Origin: Bacteroidota bacterium
GTDB taxonomy: Bacteria > Bacteroidota > Ignavibacteria > Ignavibacteriales > Melioribacteraceae
Length of the DNA stretch: 64,000 nucleotides
Direction of reading: 5' to 3'
NCBI GenBank assembly: GCA_023397505.1
Contig: JAEWUC010000005.1
Span: 248,001 to 312,000 of the forward strand
Part shown: in pieces, positions 9,678 to 18,180 of the stretch
Layout of the letters: the number at the start of each line of letters is the position of its first letter
Position numbering within the stretch: the stretch's first letter is position 1
Translations under genes and position numbers: made by a program
Notes under the pieces: model-generated
Database searches by the model: none
The model's input: only the letters and a program-made list of their open reading frames with translations
Told to the model about the DNA's origin: nothing

Positions 9678-10078
9678 ATTTCCTCTTCCAATTATTTACT
9701 TATAAAAAAAATTAAAACTAAAGACAATTTAACTATCACTACTAAACCCGGGTGCATTACTTAAATAAAATATCAAAGAATGAACTATGAATAACATAAC
9801 ACTTTTCAGCCGGATAATACAATAAGAAATTTATTTTCCGGTTATTAAAATATTGGTAAATAAGGAACAGCAATTAAACTTACAGTTGACCGCACACCAC
9901 AATCGATCTATATTCCAAATTATGAATTTCCAACAAGCCTAATCACGCTGGTAATGATTAGTTTAAAATGCATCAATTCAACCCAATTTATTTTTCAAAC
10001 TATTTTGCAATAGTTTTTTTATTTTGAAAAACCGTGTTATATCTATCAATTGTTTTTTAAATTAAAAATGGATGCTAT
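9678..10078. promoter_or_regulatory. divergent intergenic region with an inverted repeat (9939-9961)
   Basis: The 400-base AT-rich space separates the divergent hydrolase (minus) and carboxylesterase (plus) genes and must hold both promoters. CTAATCA at 9939-9945 is repeated in reverse complement at 9955-9961, spaced by 9 bases; this is a plausible dimeric-regulator site. No promoter boxes can be assigned with confidence. Confidence 0.4.
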
Positions 10079-11503
10079 ATGAAAAAATTAATTTCTTCAC
10101 TTATGTTATGTATGTTGTTAGTAGTGATCTCCTGCAAAGGTAACGAGTCAAATCCCATCTTGACTATTGAAGGCGGCAAAGTAATTGGTGTTGAAACACC
10201 TACAAAGGGAGTTGTTTCTTATAAAGGGATTCCATTTGCGGCGGCGCCATTGGGAGAATTACGCTGGAAAGAGCCGCAGGCTGTTTTACCCTGGGAAGGT
10301 GTGAAAACTGCAGACAAATACGGCGCTGCGGCAATGCAAGTAACCTGGGATCCGGAAAGCTTTTATGGCAAGGAATGGCGAGCAAGCGGTTCAGTTCCGT
10401 TCAGCGAAGATTGTCTTTATTTGAATGTCTGGACACCTGCCGCAGGTCAGAATAATAAAAAACTTCCCGTTGCTATGTGGATACACGGCGGCGGTTACCG
10501 TGAAGGTTTTGCATTCGAACCGGAAATGGACGGCGGTGAAGAATGGGCTTCGCGGGGAGTAATTTTAGTAACTGTTACATATCGATTAGGTGTAATCGGT
10601 TTCTTTTCGCACCCGCTATTATCTGCTGAAAGTCCCCATGGAGTTTCCGGCAACTACGGTTTATTAGATCAGGTTGCTGCTCTTAAATGGATTCGCAATA
10701 ATATCGAACAATTCGGCGGAGACCCAAATAACATAACCGTATTCGGTCAAAGTGCAGGTGCAGGAAGTATTCAATCGTTATGTGCTTCCCCGTTATCAAA
10801 AAAACTGATAAGCCGTGCAATAAGCATGAGCGGAGGAGGTTTAAGCAACTTAAGACCAGGGATAAAACTTGATACCGCACAAATTGTAAATAAGAAAATG
10901 ATGGACTCTTTCAACAAAACTACTTTAAATGAAATGCGCTCTCTTTCTTTCGATGAGCTTCTGCAAATATCAAAAGATTACTCGGCTGCAACAAAACAAC
11001 GCATCTTCTGGGGACCTGTAATCGACAATTATTTATTGGACGGTACTTTCAGCGATGAAGCTGTTGCCGGTAAAATTGCCGACATTCCTTATATTTTTGG
11101 TTACACAGCAAACGACTTGGCAGACATGACACAGGCCGTTAAAGATTTCTGTGCCTTGCGTGCTGAGAAAAGCAGCAAACCGGCCTATGCTTATTTATTT
11201 GCACGCCAACTACCGGGAGATAGTAGCGGGGCATTTCACTCTGCCGATTTATGGTATGTGTTCCATTCATATTCGCACAGTTGGCGACCTTTCACCGAAG
11301 GTGATAAAGAATTGAGCGATAAAATAGTTGATTACTGGACTAACTTTGCGAAATATGGTAATCCAAACGGTTCAGAAAGCGGTGTATGGACACCTTATTC
11401 CTCACAGAATCCAAAATTCATGATTCTTGATGTAAATGAAAATAAAGCATCCTGTACAATGACCGATAAACCCGAATACAAGGGCAATTCATTCAGCAAA
11501 TAA
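10079..11503 (+). CDS. lipoprotein type-B carboxylesterase
   Basis: The only intact plus-strand gene in the window. 474 residues with a lipoprotein signal (VVISC, lipidated C19), so probably membrane-attached and facing the periplasm or outside. It has the type-B carboxylesterase fold: GIPFAAAPLGELRW near residue 50, SEDCLYLNVW near 110, the HGGGY oxyanion region near 137, the nucleophile elbow G-Q-S225-A-G, and the catalytic histidine region FHSADLWYVF. An acid candidate is in GYTANDLAD. Related enzymes cleave simple or aromatic esters; with this neighbourhood, acetyl or hydroxycinnamoyl groups on hemicellulose are plausible substrates. It has its own terminator just downstream and diverges from the rest of the cluster, so it is transcribed separately. 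The ribosome site is weak. Confidence 0.88.
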   Translation: MKKLISSLMLCMLLVVISCKGNESNPILTIEGGKVIGVETPTKGVVSYKGIPFAAAPLGELRWKEPQAVLPWEGVKTADKYGAAAMQVTWDPESFYGKEWRASGSVPFSEDCLYLNVWTPAAGQNNKKLPVAMWIHGGGYREGFAFEPEMDGGEEWASRGVILVTVTYRLGVIGFFSHPLLSAESPHGVSGNYGLLDQVAALKWIRNNIEQFGGDPNNITVFGQSAGAGSIQSLCASPLSKKLISRAISMSGGGLSNLRPGIKLDTAQIVNKKMMDSFNKTTLNEMRSLSFDELLQISKDYSAATKQRIFWGPVIDNYLLDGTFSDEAVAGKIADIPYIFGYTANDLADMTQAVKDFCALRAEKSSKPAYAYLFARQLPGDSSGAFHSADLWYVFHSYSHSWRPFTEGDKELSDKIVDYWTNFAKYGNPNGSESGVWTPYSSQNPKFMILDVNENKASCTMTDKPEYKGNSFSK

Positions 11504-11510
11504 AAAATGG

Positions 11511-11547
11511 AAAAGCCTGGAATAGAAATTTCAGGCTTTTTTCTTTC
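11511..11547 (+). terminator. Rho-independent terminator after the plus-strand carboxylesterase
   Basis: AAAAGCCTG (11511-11519) pairs with CAGGCTTTT (11532-11540) around a 12-base loop and is followed by a T-rich tract (TTCTTTCC). It starts 7 bases after the stop codon and lies in the convergent gap before the gene ending at 11768; the A/T flanks make it potentially useful in both directions. Confidence 0.85.
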
Positions 11548-11767
11548 CTATTAATAAAATAATATGTTTTCATACTCATACAATACAAGCTTACATACAT
11601 TGTTCTTTTTCTGCAGTCTTGTATGTGCCTATCATGCTTACTATATGCACTTGCTGAAACTGTTTTCCCAAATATTTTTAAACAGCATGGATTCTCGAAT
11701 TAATATATTATTTATCACAGGTTTCTTCACACATTCTTACCTTAAAAAACAAATAACAATCATGAAA

Positions 11768-12904
11768 CTAATACCGTACTTTAATCTTCATAGCTCCCGG
11801 TATTTCTTTTTCGGAGGCAATAACGGCATATCCTCCGCCGCAGCCGGAAGTAATTGCACCGGGATAATTTAATAGATATTCATTTTCAATTTTCTTCATC
11901 AAATTATCCGGGATAGTTAAAGGCAATATCTTTTTCCATGCGTAAAAAGTTTTGGTCATTGCCTTACCTAAACCGGCTACATCCTTTTTAGTAATGCTTT
12001 GCCAGCATTCTTCACCGGCGTAGCCAAGTTCCTTAATATTTTCTTTCGTAAGATATTTTTCTTTGATCGGATCGTATCCGATTGGACGAGGTTCAAGCGG
12101 AATGAGATGAAGTACTTTTGAAAGCCAGTCGCATATTTCTTTATCAACCGTTGAATTAATTTGTTCGGGCCAGTAATTCCCCGAATAAAACAAACGACTT
12201 ACTCCCGGGTTTAATAGACCAATATGATCTTGCGAACCTGAAATATATTTTGAACCGGGAGGATTTTCAGCGCCGAATAAGTACTTGGCGTTTTTTATCG
12301 GATCGCCCGCCGGGTATTGATTTCCCCAAATGTCGATTGCAACTTTTCTTGAACTTGTCGCCATCCCCGAACGATCGTTAAAATCAATTGTAGGCCATAG
12401 TTGGGCAACAACAACACTGCCGGGATAAACTTCCGAAACCCACGGTTGATCCATCCAGCCGCCTGCGATACATATTCTGTACGGGAAACGAAGTTCTCGT
12501 TTTGTTGATGAGCTCGCACGCGCCGGCAATCCTTCTTCCGGTACGCGTTCAAGCACTTTATATTCTATCCCAAACTTTTTGCACAGCAATTCTTTTTCGG
12601 GAGTATGTCCGTCGAAGTTCACAATAAAAATATCCGGTTTGATCCTTTCAATATCGGGTTCAAAGTCCAGCATCCCCGATCCGGCGGCTACAAACGCTTC
12701 CTTCACATACCGTATTGAATTTACCATGAACACTCTTTCTTCTTGGGAAAAGTAAGGCGCTTTTCCTTTTAGGGAAAGAATATTCCTATCAGATCCCACG
12801 GCAACATAAAGATCGCCATTCCGAGCTGCAGTTTTAAAAAATGCAACATGACCGCCATGTAACAAATCATAGCATCCGCTAACTAAAACTTTTTTATGAT
12901 CCAT
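11768..12904 (-). CDS. nucleotidyltransferase-GHMP kinase-like fusion protein
   Basis: 378 residues, no signal peptide, so cytoplasmic. Residues 1-130 are a cytidylyltransferase-like Rossmann domain with the HxGH nucleotide-binding motif (H16-G-G-H19) as in RfaE/TagD-type enzymes. Residues about 140-378 look like a GHMP sugar kinase: an opening IAGGWMDQPW at about 145, a glycine/serine loop SGMATSS at about 179-185, a QDHIGLLNPG motif like that of HddA/FKP-type kinases, and a C-terminal SGCGGGYAVIA motif. The order (nucleotidyltransferase then kinase) is the same as in the bacterial fucokinase/GDP-fucose pyrophosphorylase, though the first domain is of a different family. It probably phosphorylates a sugar and attaches a nucleotide. 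It is 15 bases downstream of the epimerase gene and surely co-transcribed. The true sugar and nucleotide are unknown. Confidence 0.75.
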   Translation of the reverse strand: MDHKKVLVSGCYDLLHGGHVAFFKTAARNGDLYVAVGSDRNILSLKGKAPYFSQEERVFMVNSIRYVKEAFVAAGSGMLDFEPDIERIKPDIFIVNFDGHTPEKELLCKKFGIEYKVLERVPEEGLPARASSSTKRELRFPYRICIAGGWMDQPWVSEVYPGSVVVAQLWPTIDFNDRSGMATSSRKVAIDIWGNQYPAGDPIKNAKYLFGAENPPGSKYISGSQDHIGLLNPGVSRLFYSGNYWPEQINSTVDKEICDWLSKVLHLIPLEPRPIGYDPIKEKYLTKENIKELGYAGEECWQSITKKDVAGLGKAMTKTFYAWKKILPLTIPDNLMKKIENEYLLNYPGAITSGCGGGYAVIASEKEIPGAMKIKVRY

Positions 12905-12919
12905 TTATTCTCTGCGCGT

Positions 12920-13924
12920 TTAATATTTGTTAAATACAACATCTTTACTATCTTTTCCTTTATTCTCAACCATTTGTTCTTTTATCCATTCATACGTTTT
13001 TATCAATCCTTCTTTCAAAGGAATGGAGGGTTCCCATCCCAAATATGATTTAATCAAAGTATTGTCGCTGTTTCTCCCTCTTACACCTTTAGGGGCATCT
13101 GCATCATATTTTCTTTCGAGCTTATGTTTGGCAATTTCTTCAACATAATCTACAAGTTGATTGATTGAAACCATTTCCGCACTTCCGAGATTTATCGGCT
13201 CTTGAATATTGCTGTACATAATATCAAGTACTCCTTTAACACAATCGTCTATATACATAAAACTTCTTGTTTGATGACCGTCGCCCCAAATTACAATTTC
13301 TTTCTTTCCGTATAATTTTCCTTCAATAACTTTTCTACAAATTGCAGCAGGGGCTTTTTCACGTCCGCCGTCGTATGTTCCAAATGGACCATAAACATTA
13401 TGGAAACGTGCAACACGTGTTATCAAGCCGAAATCTTCGGTAAAATGCCTGCACATTCTCTCGCTGAAAAGTTTTTCCCATCCGTAACCGTCTTCTGCGA
13501 GAGCCGGGTACGCATCAGCTTCTTTCAATCCCGGATTGTTTGGATCTGTTTGTTTCTCGCCGTTATATACGCAAGCCGAAGAAGCATAAAAATATCTTTG
13601 TAAACCGAGATCGCGGGCTGCCATCAAAAGATGGGTGTTGATAAGAACGCTAAGCATACAATCTGCTTTGTGTGTTTCGATAAATCCCATACCGCCCATA
13701 TCCGCGGCAAGATTAAAAACTTCTTCGTAGCCGTTAAGAGCTTGATAACAATTTTCTTTTACTTTCAAATCAAGAACAAGGTTTTCTACACCTTGAGTAA
13801 TTTGATACCATCTGTTTAAGGGTTTGATATCAACAGCACGAACCTGGCAGCCCATTTCTTTCAATTTCTTTGTTAAATGTCCGCCAATAAATCCCCCTGC
13901 ACCTGCAACTACTACTTTTTTCAT
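12920..13924 (-). CDS. GDP-mannose 3,5-epimerase-type NAD-dependent epimerase
   Basis: 334 residues, cytoplasmic extended short-chain dehydrogenase. NAD site GAGGFIGG at residues 8-15; ASSACVY at about 114-120; YxxxK at Y147-K151. Many stretches match the plant GDP-mannose 3,5-epimerase (AADMGGMGFI, FHNVYGPFGT, GGREKAPAA, GVRGRNSDN, LGWEP). The four residues used by the Arabidopsis enzyme (C145, Y174, K178, K217) correspond at a constant offset of 27 to C118, Y147, K151 and K190 here, so the catalytic set is intact. The reaction would be GDP-D-mannose to GDP-L-galactose (and GDP-L-gulose), which is reversible. It is followed after 15 bases by the nucleotidyltransferase-kinase gene and preceded by a GH43 gene 33 bases upstream. 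Unusual company for a degradation cluster. Confidence 0.85.
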   Translation of the reverse strand: MKKVVVAGAGGFIGGHLTKKLKEMGCQVRAVDIKPLNRWYQITQGVENLVLDLKVKENCYQALNGYEEVFNLAADMGGMGFIETHKADCMLSVLINTHLLMAARDLGLQRYFYASSACVYNGEKQTDPNNPGLKEADAYPALAEDGYGWEKLFSERMCRHFTEDFGLITRVARFHNVYGPFGTYDGGREKAPAAICRKVIEGKLYGKKEIVIWGDGHQTRSFMYIDDCVKGVLDIMYSNIQEPINLGSAEMVSINQLVDYVEEIAKHKLERKYDADAPKGVRGRNSDNTLIKSYLGWEPSIPLKEGLIKTYEWIKEQMVENKGKDSKDVVFNKY

Positions 13925-13957
13925 ATTAATAACTCCGTTTAATTATTTTAAAACATC

Positions 13958-15565
13958 TTATTTATTTAAGGAATTTTTTAACACAGCGCTTGTTCGGAAC
14001 CAATCAAAATCAACATAACCGCCTGTTTCTTTTGTTGGGAAGTTGAATAGACAAAATTTGTTGCCTGTAAAAACTTTAAGATTGAATCTCATATCCAGTT
14101 CGTTTCCTATCTTTACAAAAGATTGATTATCGATACTGTATGAAAAAGTTGCAGTGCCCGAACTTTGAACTGCTTTTCCACCGTAAAGCGGTGCAGCTCC
14201 CGAACCGAAAAAGGCGCTTGCACGTAAATAAATTTTTGTAGCGCTAACTCTTGACGAATCGATTACCTTTCCGTTATTCACCATAATTATATAATGCTGC
14301 CCGTTTGATTTTTTAATTCCAATATATGCATAGGGATCTTGAAACACAGCCAATCCAGCTATATCACTATCCTTCATATTATCAAATTCCATTTTAATAG
14401 TTGCATCGGAAGTAAGTGCATCTGAATAATATGCAAACATTCTTTGTGTAAGAGTATTGCGTGCTTTTTGCAAACTATCAACGACCTTTACTGTTTTGAG
14501 CCTTAAATACCCCGCCTTATCAGTTAAGGACCATTTTGTTGGTTCGGGGTTATGGTTCCATCCCCATTGCATACCTAATTCTTTCTCGTCAAATTCGTCG
14601 GAAGTCGGTAAAATTTTAATTGGATATTTTTTCCCAACATTTGGTTTTCTAAAAGTCTCAACTGCTTTACCTTCAACACCAACCATTGGCCATCCGTTAG
14701 TCCAGGTAACCGGTTGCAAGGAAGGAAAACGTCCGAACGGTCCGTTATCTACAAACAGCATAGTCCACCATTCTCCTGTTTGCGTTTCAATAAGTGCTCC
14801 TTGATGAATGCCGAAATTTATTCCATGGGTCGTATCCCTAATAACAATTTTTTGTTCGTATGGTCCGTAAATGTTTTTTGAACGTAAAGCAACTTGAAAA
14901 CCATCCAACCCGCCGTACGTGCAATACAAATAATAGTAACCGTTAATTTTATAAACATGCGTACCTTCAATTCCTTTTCTGATGTCTCCTACAAATACTA
15001 AAGAATCTTTACCAACCGCTTCAAATTTTTCGTTTAATTCAGTTATACGAATTTCATTGTATCCGTGTGCCACGTATATTTTTCCGTTTTCGTCAAAGAA
15101 CAATCCCGGGTCGTAAAAACCTTTCGGCAGATGTCTTATTTCCCACGGGCCTTCTGCTTTTGTAGCCGAACAAATAAATCCTCCTTCATCAAGCGTGATA
15201 AAGAGCAGATAAAATTTACCGTTGTTGTACTTTATGCTTGTAGCCCATTGACCATGCCCGTACCTGTTGCAGTTGTCAAGATCGTAGCATTTATGGAAAT
15301 CGAAACGAGGCACGGCATTGCTGCAATATTCCCAATTAACAAGATCGTTTGATTTGAGAACAGTTACACCCGGGAAAATAAACATAGTTGTAGTAACCAT
15401 ATAATATGTATCGCCGACACGTATAACATCAGGGTCCGGGAAATCAGCAGCTATTACAGGATTTGTAAAAGTACCGTCACCGTTATCGCTATAAAATTTT
15501 TGAGCAAGCATTTTTGTTGAGAATATTATCATCAACATCAAAGCAACAGTTATAAACTTTTTCAT
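13958..15565 (-). CDS. secreted GH43 glycosidase with C-terminal beta-sandwich
   Basis: Start taken as the ATG at 15563-15565, which follows AGGTGAAGATT; a GTG three codons upstream is less likely. 535 residues with a signal peptide ending near residue 22 (MLAQ). GH43 propeller about 35-320: base D44 in FPDPDVIRVGDTYYM, a DPGLFFDENG blade for the second Asp, and acid Glu in KGIEGTHVYK. Residues about 335-530 form the same concanavalin-like module as in the 6593-8167 paralogue (DEFDEKELGMQWGWNHNP). Probably a beta-xylosidase or arabinofuranosidase acting on short xylan fragments. It sits directly upstream of the epimerase-kinase pair, consistent with one transcript. Confidence 0.9.
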   Translation of the reverse strand: MKKFITVALMLMIIFSTKMLAQKFYSDNGDGTFTNPVIAADFPDPDVIRVGDTYYMVTTTMFIFPGVTVLKSNDLVNWEYCSNAVPRFDFHKCYDLDNCNRYGHGQWATSIKYNNGKFYLLFITLDEGGFICSATKAEGPWEIRHLPKGFYDPGLFFDENGKIYVAHGYNEIRITELNEKFEAVGKDSLVFVGDIRKGIEGTHVYKINGYYYLYCTYGGLDGFQVALRSKNIYGPYEQKIVIRDTTHGINFGIHQGALIETQTGEWWTMLFVDNGPFGRFPSLQPVTWTNGWPMVGVEGKAVETFRKPNVGKKYPIKILPTSDEFDEKELGMQWGWNHNPEPTKWSLTDKAGYLRLKTVKVVDSLQKARNTLTQRMFAYYSDALTSDATIKMEFDNMKDSDIAGLAVFQDPYAYIGIKKSNGQHYIIMVNNGKVIDSSRVSATKIYLRASAFFGSGAAPLYGGKAVQSSGTATFSYSIDNQSFVKIGNELDMRFNLKVFTGNKFCLFNFPTKETGGYVDFDWFRTSAVLKNSLNK

Positions 15566-15627
15566 AATCTTCACCTAACATTGCATTAATTAATTTTCAT
15601 TTACACTTTAGAACTAATTTTTTGAAT

Positions 15628-16191
15628 TTAAAAAACGATTTTGTATTTACAGCTAGGGTTTCCTTTTCTAATAGAAGAGATAATTTCTGCTTTAACAGAA
15701 GTTCCAATAACAGTTGAGAACATTTTTTCTGCAAAACCTTCGGAACAATAACATATTGCAGAAGAATCAATTTCTTTATTATAGTCGGCTACGGGACAAA
15801 CACAATAGTTTTTGTTTTCATCTGCAACAAGTATTTTCTTTTCTTTATCATAATTTACTTTCCAACCCCAATTATCTTGAAGAAAGGCAATAAATTTATC
15901 CAAATCACCCCGGTATTCAGCAAGTAAATTATCCATCTTCAAATCTTTATAATGAGCGCTGAAAGTTTTCTTAATTAACTTGCGCGCAGATTCTTCATCA
16001 AGTTCAACAGTAATATTTTGCAGTAAACTTGATATCCATTCCTTAATAACAACAGGATTATTACCCTGTTCATTAGACAGCACATCATGATTACCCGCTA
16101 TGTTTTTCGAAAGTGCTATAGAACTAAATCCGCATACACACGAACCCGAAAGACATAATGCCTTTAGAAAATCTTTCCTATTTATTGACAT
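15628..16191 (-). CDS. cysteine-rich DUF6144/ATC-hydrolase-like protein
   Basis: The likely start is the ATG at 16189-16191; longer forms would overlap the upstream esterase gene. 187 residues. The N-terminus has arginine and lysine followed by a short hydrophobic, cysteine-containing stretch (about 9-27), which could be an export or membrane signal. The C-terminal half has regularly placed cysteines (C130, C132, C147, C149, C181) and the phrase YCSEGF...SIRKGNPSCKYKI, which I associate with DUF6144 and L-2-amino-thiazoline-4-carboxylate-hydrolase-like proteins. These cysteines may bind a metal or cofactor. The role here is unknown. 22 bases downstream of the SASA esterase gene. Confidence 0.55.
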   Translation of the reverse strand: MSINRKDFLKALCLSGSCVCGFSSIALSKNIAGNHDVLSNEQGNNPVVIKEWISSLLQNITVELDEESARKLIKKTFSAHYKDLKMDNLLAEYRGDLDKFIAFLQDNWGWKVNYDKEKKILVADENKNYCVCPVADYNKEIDSSAICYCSEGFAEKMFSTVIGTSVKAEIISSIRKGNPSCKYKIVF

Positions 16192-16213
16192 ATTATGACC
16201 GTTTTTTTCATTT

Positions 16214-18151
16214 TTAGTAAAGAATACTAGTTCTAAACGGGGATGCCGGTAATCCTTCTTTATTATATAAGTTGACATCTTCCGGGTTGTTCGCCCATGC
16301 ATACCTTACAGACGCCGGCGATTCAACTTTATCACTTGATACGACAATAGTATTGTTAACTATCTTAGCTATAGCCGGGTAGAATTCGTTGTCTATTCCG
16401 CAGATTTCAAAGCAATTTAATTTTTCGCTGTTCTTAACAGTCAAACCGCTTCCGACATTTTCGAAGGTTAAAATAATTTTACTGCCTTCAATTTTCATGG
16501 ATTTATAGATTGGTCCCGAATGTACAATATTTTTTTCTTTGTACGCGATTTTTTGTGCAGCAAGAGCAAGGCGATAACCGACATCCTTCTTATTCCTCGG
16601 ATGAATATCATTAAATTCTCCGACATCAATTGTTACAGCCATACCTGTATTTGGTATAGCCAAAGCTTTCAGTTGACTTTCGCGAAAGTATGCCCAATCG
16701 TACCTTGTGTTTTCAATATTCACTTCCTCAAAATTCGGTAACTGGACAAATAGGAAAGGGAATTCTCCTTGCTGAAAATTTTTCCGCCAATCTTTAATAA
16801 GTAATTTAAAAAGATCGTAATGTTCAAAAGCGCGGCTTGTGTTTGATTCACCTTGGTACCACAAAACACCTTTAATTTGATAATTCAACAATGGAGCTAT
16901 TCCGCCGTTAAACAATCCGGTCGGTATTTTCCCAGTAAACAAACGATCTTCCAACGGCTCTGCAACAACGCCGATTTTATACTTCCAATCACCTTCGAGA
17001 TTTATTTTTTTGCCGCCGATAGATATTTCATATTCTTTCCCCGGCACGAATCCGCCGTGGCGTATATAACTTATATCACGAACTACTATTGTGTTTAAAC
17101 CTTCTTTTAACAAATCTTCAGGAATATTGTACTCTCTTGGCGCATATTGAGAACCGGTTGTACCTACAAACTTTCCATTTATAAAAACAGTATCGCAATC
17201 AAAGATTCGACCTAATTTTATTACACCCGGTTTTCCGATCATATCGGAAGGAATATTAATTTCTTTTTTGTACCATACTACGCCATTCATTAGCCCAAGC
17301 TTTGTATCCGTCCAATACCCCGGCACATGGATTGTTTCCCAATCAGTAGTATTAAACTGAGGATCAAACCAAGTTTGAGAAGGATTTTTCAAACCCTCAT
17401 CATTAAGTTTTATGAACTTGTTCCATTCGGCAACTCTTTCATTATCCTTCTTATTGATTTTTTCCATATATGTGGGATCTTTAAATCTCTGCAGCTGTTC
17501 ATAATAAATCGGGAATGATTTTATCGATTCTTCGCTTATCCATGCTTCTGCCGAAGAGCCGCCAAGACTTGAGTTAATTAATCCAATAGGCACTTTATAT
17601 TTTTCATATAAATGCTTTGCGAAAAAATAACCAACTGCAGATAAACTGCGAATATTTTTGGAATCGGCATGCTGCCATCTTCCGAAAGAATAATCTTTTT
17701 CGGTTTCGGAAAAGTTTGGTTTCGGGAAAGTGAAAAATTGTCTTATGAACGGGTTGTTCATATTATCAATTTCATCTTTATATAGATCGCTCACACTGCC
17801 TAATGAGAATCCCATGTTCGACTGCCCGGAACAAACCCACACATCACCAACAAGTATATCATTAATTGTTATTGAATTGCCGGCATCGATTTTCATTACA
17901 TACGGACCACCGGCTTCCATTTTGGTCAGAATAACTTCCCATTCACCTTTTTCGTTAGTAGTAGTATTGTAAGTATTATCGATAAAACTAACTGTAATTT
18001 TTTCGCCTTCGGATGCCCAGCCCCAAATCTTAACATTTGTTTCCCTCTGTAAAACCATTCCGTCGCTAATTAGTTTCGGCAGTCTTACCTGGCTGAATGT
18101 AGAGACAGTAAGAAGAAAAAGTATAACAAAAATTATTTTACTTCGTTTCAT
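16214..18151 (-). CDS. secreted SASA-type (sialate O-acetylesterase-like) acetylesterase
   Basis: 645 residues with signal peptide (cleavage near residue 20, TFSQ). The SGNH-hydrolase fold is shown by WVCSGQSNM (nucleophile S111), VLWYQGESN and the C-terminal D-x-x-H-like region NDIHPRNK. A galactose-binding-like beta-sandwich is inserted at about 260-385 (starts near WFDPQFNTTDWETIHVPGYW). An N-terminal Ig-like strand region precedes the active domain. Members of this family in plant-glycan clusters remove acetyl groups from xylan, xyloglucan or pectin rather than sialic acid. Gene order and the 29-base gap to the GH127/146 gene suggest co-transcription. Confidence 0.88.
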   Translation of the reverse strand: MKRSKIIFVILFLLTVSTFSQVRLPKLISDGMVLQRETNVKIWGWASEGEKITVSFIDNTYNTTTNEKGEWEVILTKMEAGGPYVMKIDAGNSITINDILVGDVWVCSGQSNMGFSLGSVSDLYKDEIDNMNNPFIRQFFTFPKPNFSETEKDYSFGRWQHADSKNIRSLSAVGYFFAKHLYEKYKVPIGLINSSLGGSSAEAWISEESIKSFPIYYEQLQRFKDPTYMEKINKKDNERVAEWNKFIKLNDEGLKNPSQTWFDPQFNTTDWETIHVPGYWTDTKLGLMNGVVWYKKEINIPSDMIGKPGVIKLGRIFDCDTVFINGKFVGTTGSQYAPREYNIPEDLLKEGLNTIVVRDISYIRHGGFVPGKEYEISIGGKKINLEGDWKYKIGVVAEPLEDRLFTGKIPTGLFNGGIAPLLNYQIKGVLWYQGESNTSRAFEHYDLFKLLIKDWRKNFQQGEFPFLFVQLPNFEEVNIENTRYDWAYFRESQLKALAIPNTGMAVTIDVGEFNDIHPRNKKDVGYRLALAAQKIAYKEKNIVHSGPIYKSMKIEGSKIILTFENVGSGLTVKNSEKLNCFEICGIDNEFYPAIAKIVNNTIVVSSDKVESPASVRYAWANNPEDVNLYNKEGLPASPFRTSILY

Positions 18152-18180
18152 TTTTACTCGCCGTGTTATTTTTTTATATT

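Noticed and set aside
10079..11503. Possible truncation of the lipoprotein carboxylesterase because it is shorter than its two paralogues
   Set aside because: All catalytic landmarks are present with normal order and the short linker looks like a regular variant of the family.
11564..11872. A 102-codon plus-strand frame in the convergent gap
   Set aside because: Runs into the 3' end of the nucleotidyltransferase-kinase gene on the other strand, starts right after a terminator and has no recognisable content.
14457..14804. A 115-codon plus-strand open frame opposite the GH43 gene
   Set aside because: Antisense to a well-supported gene and without ribosome site or family signal.
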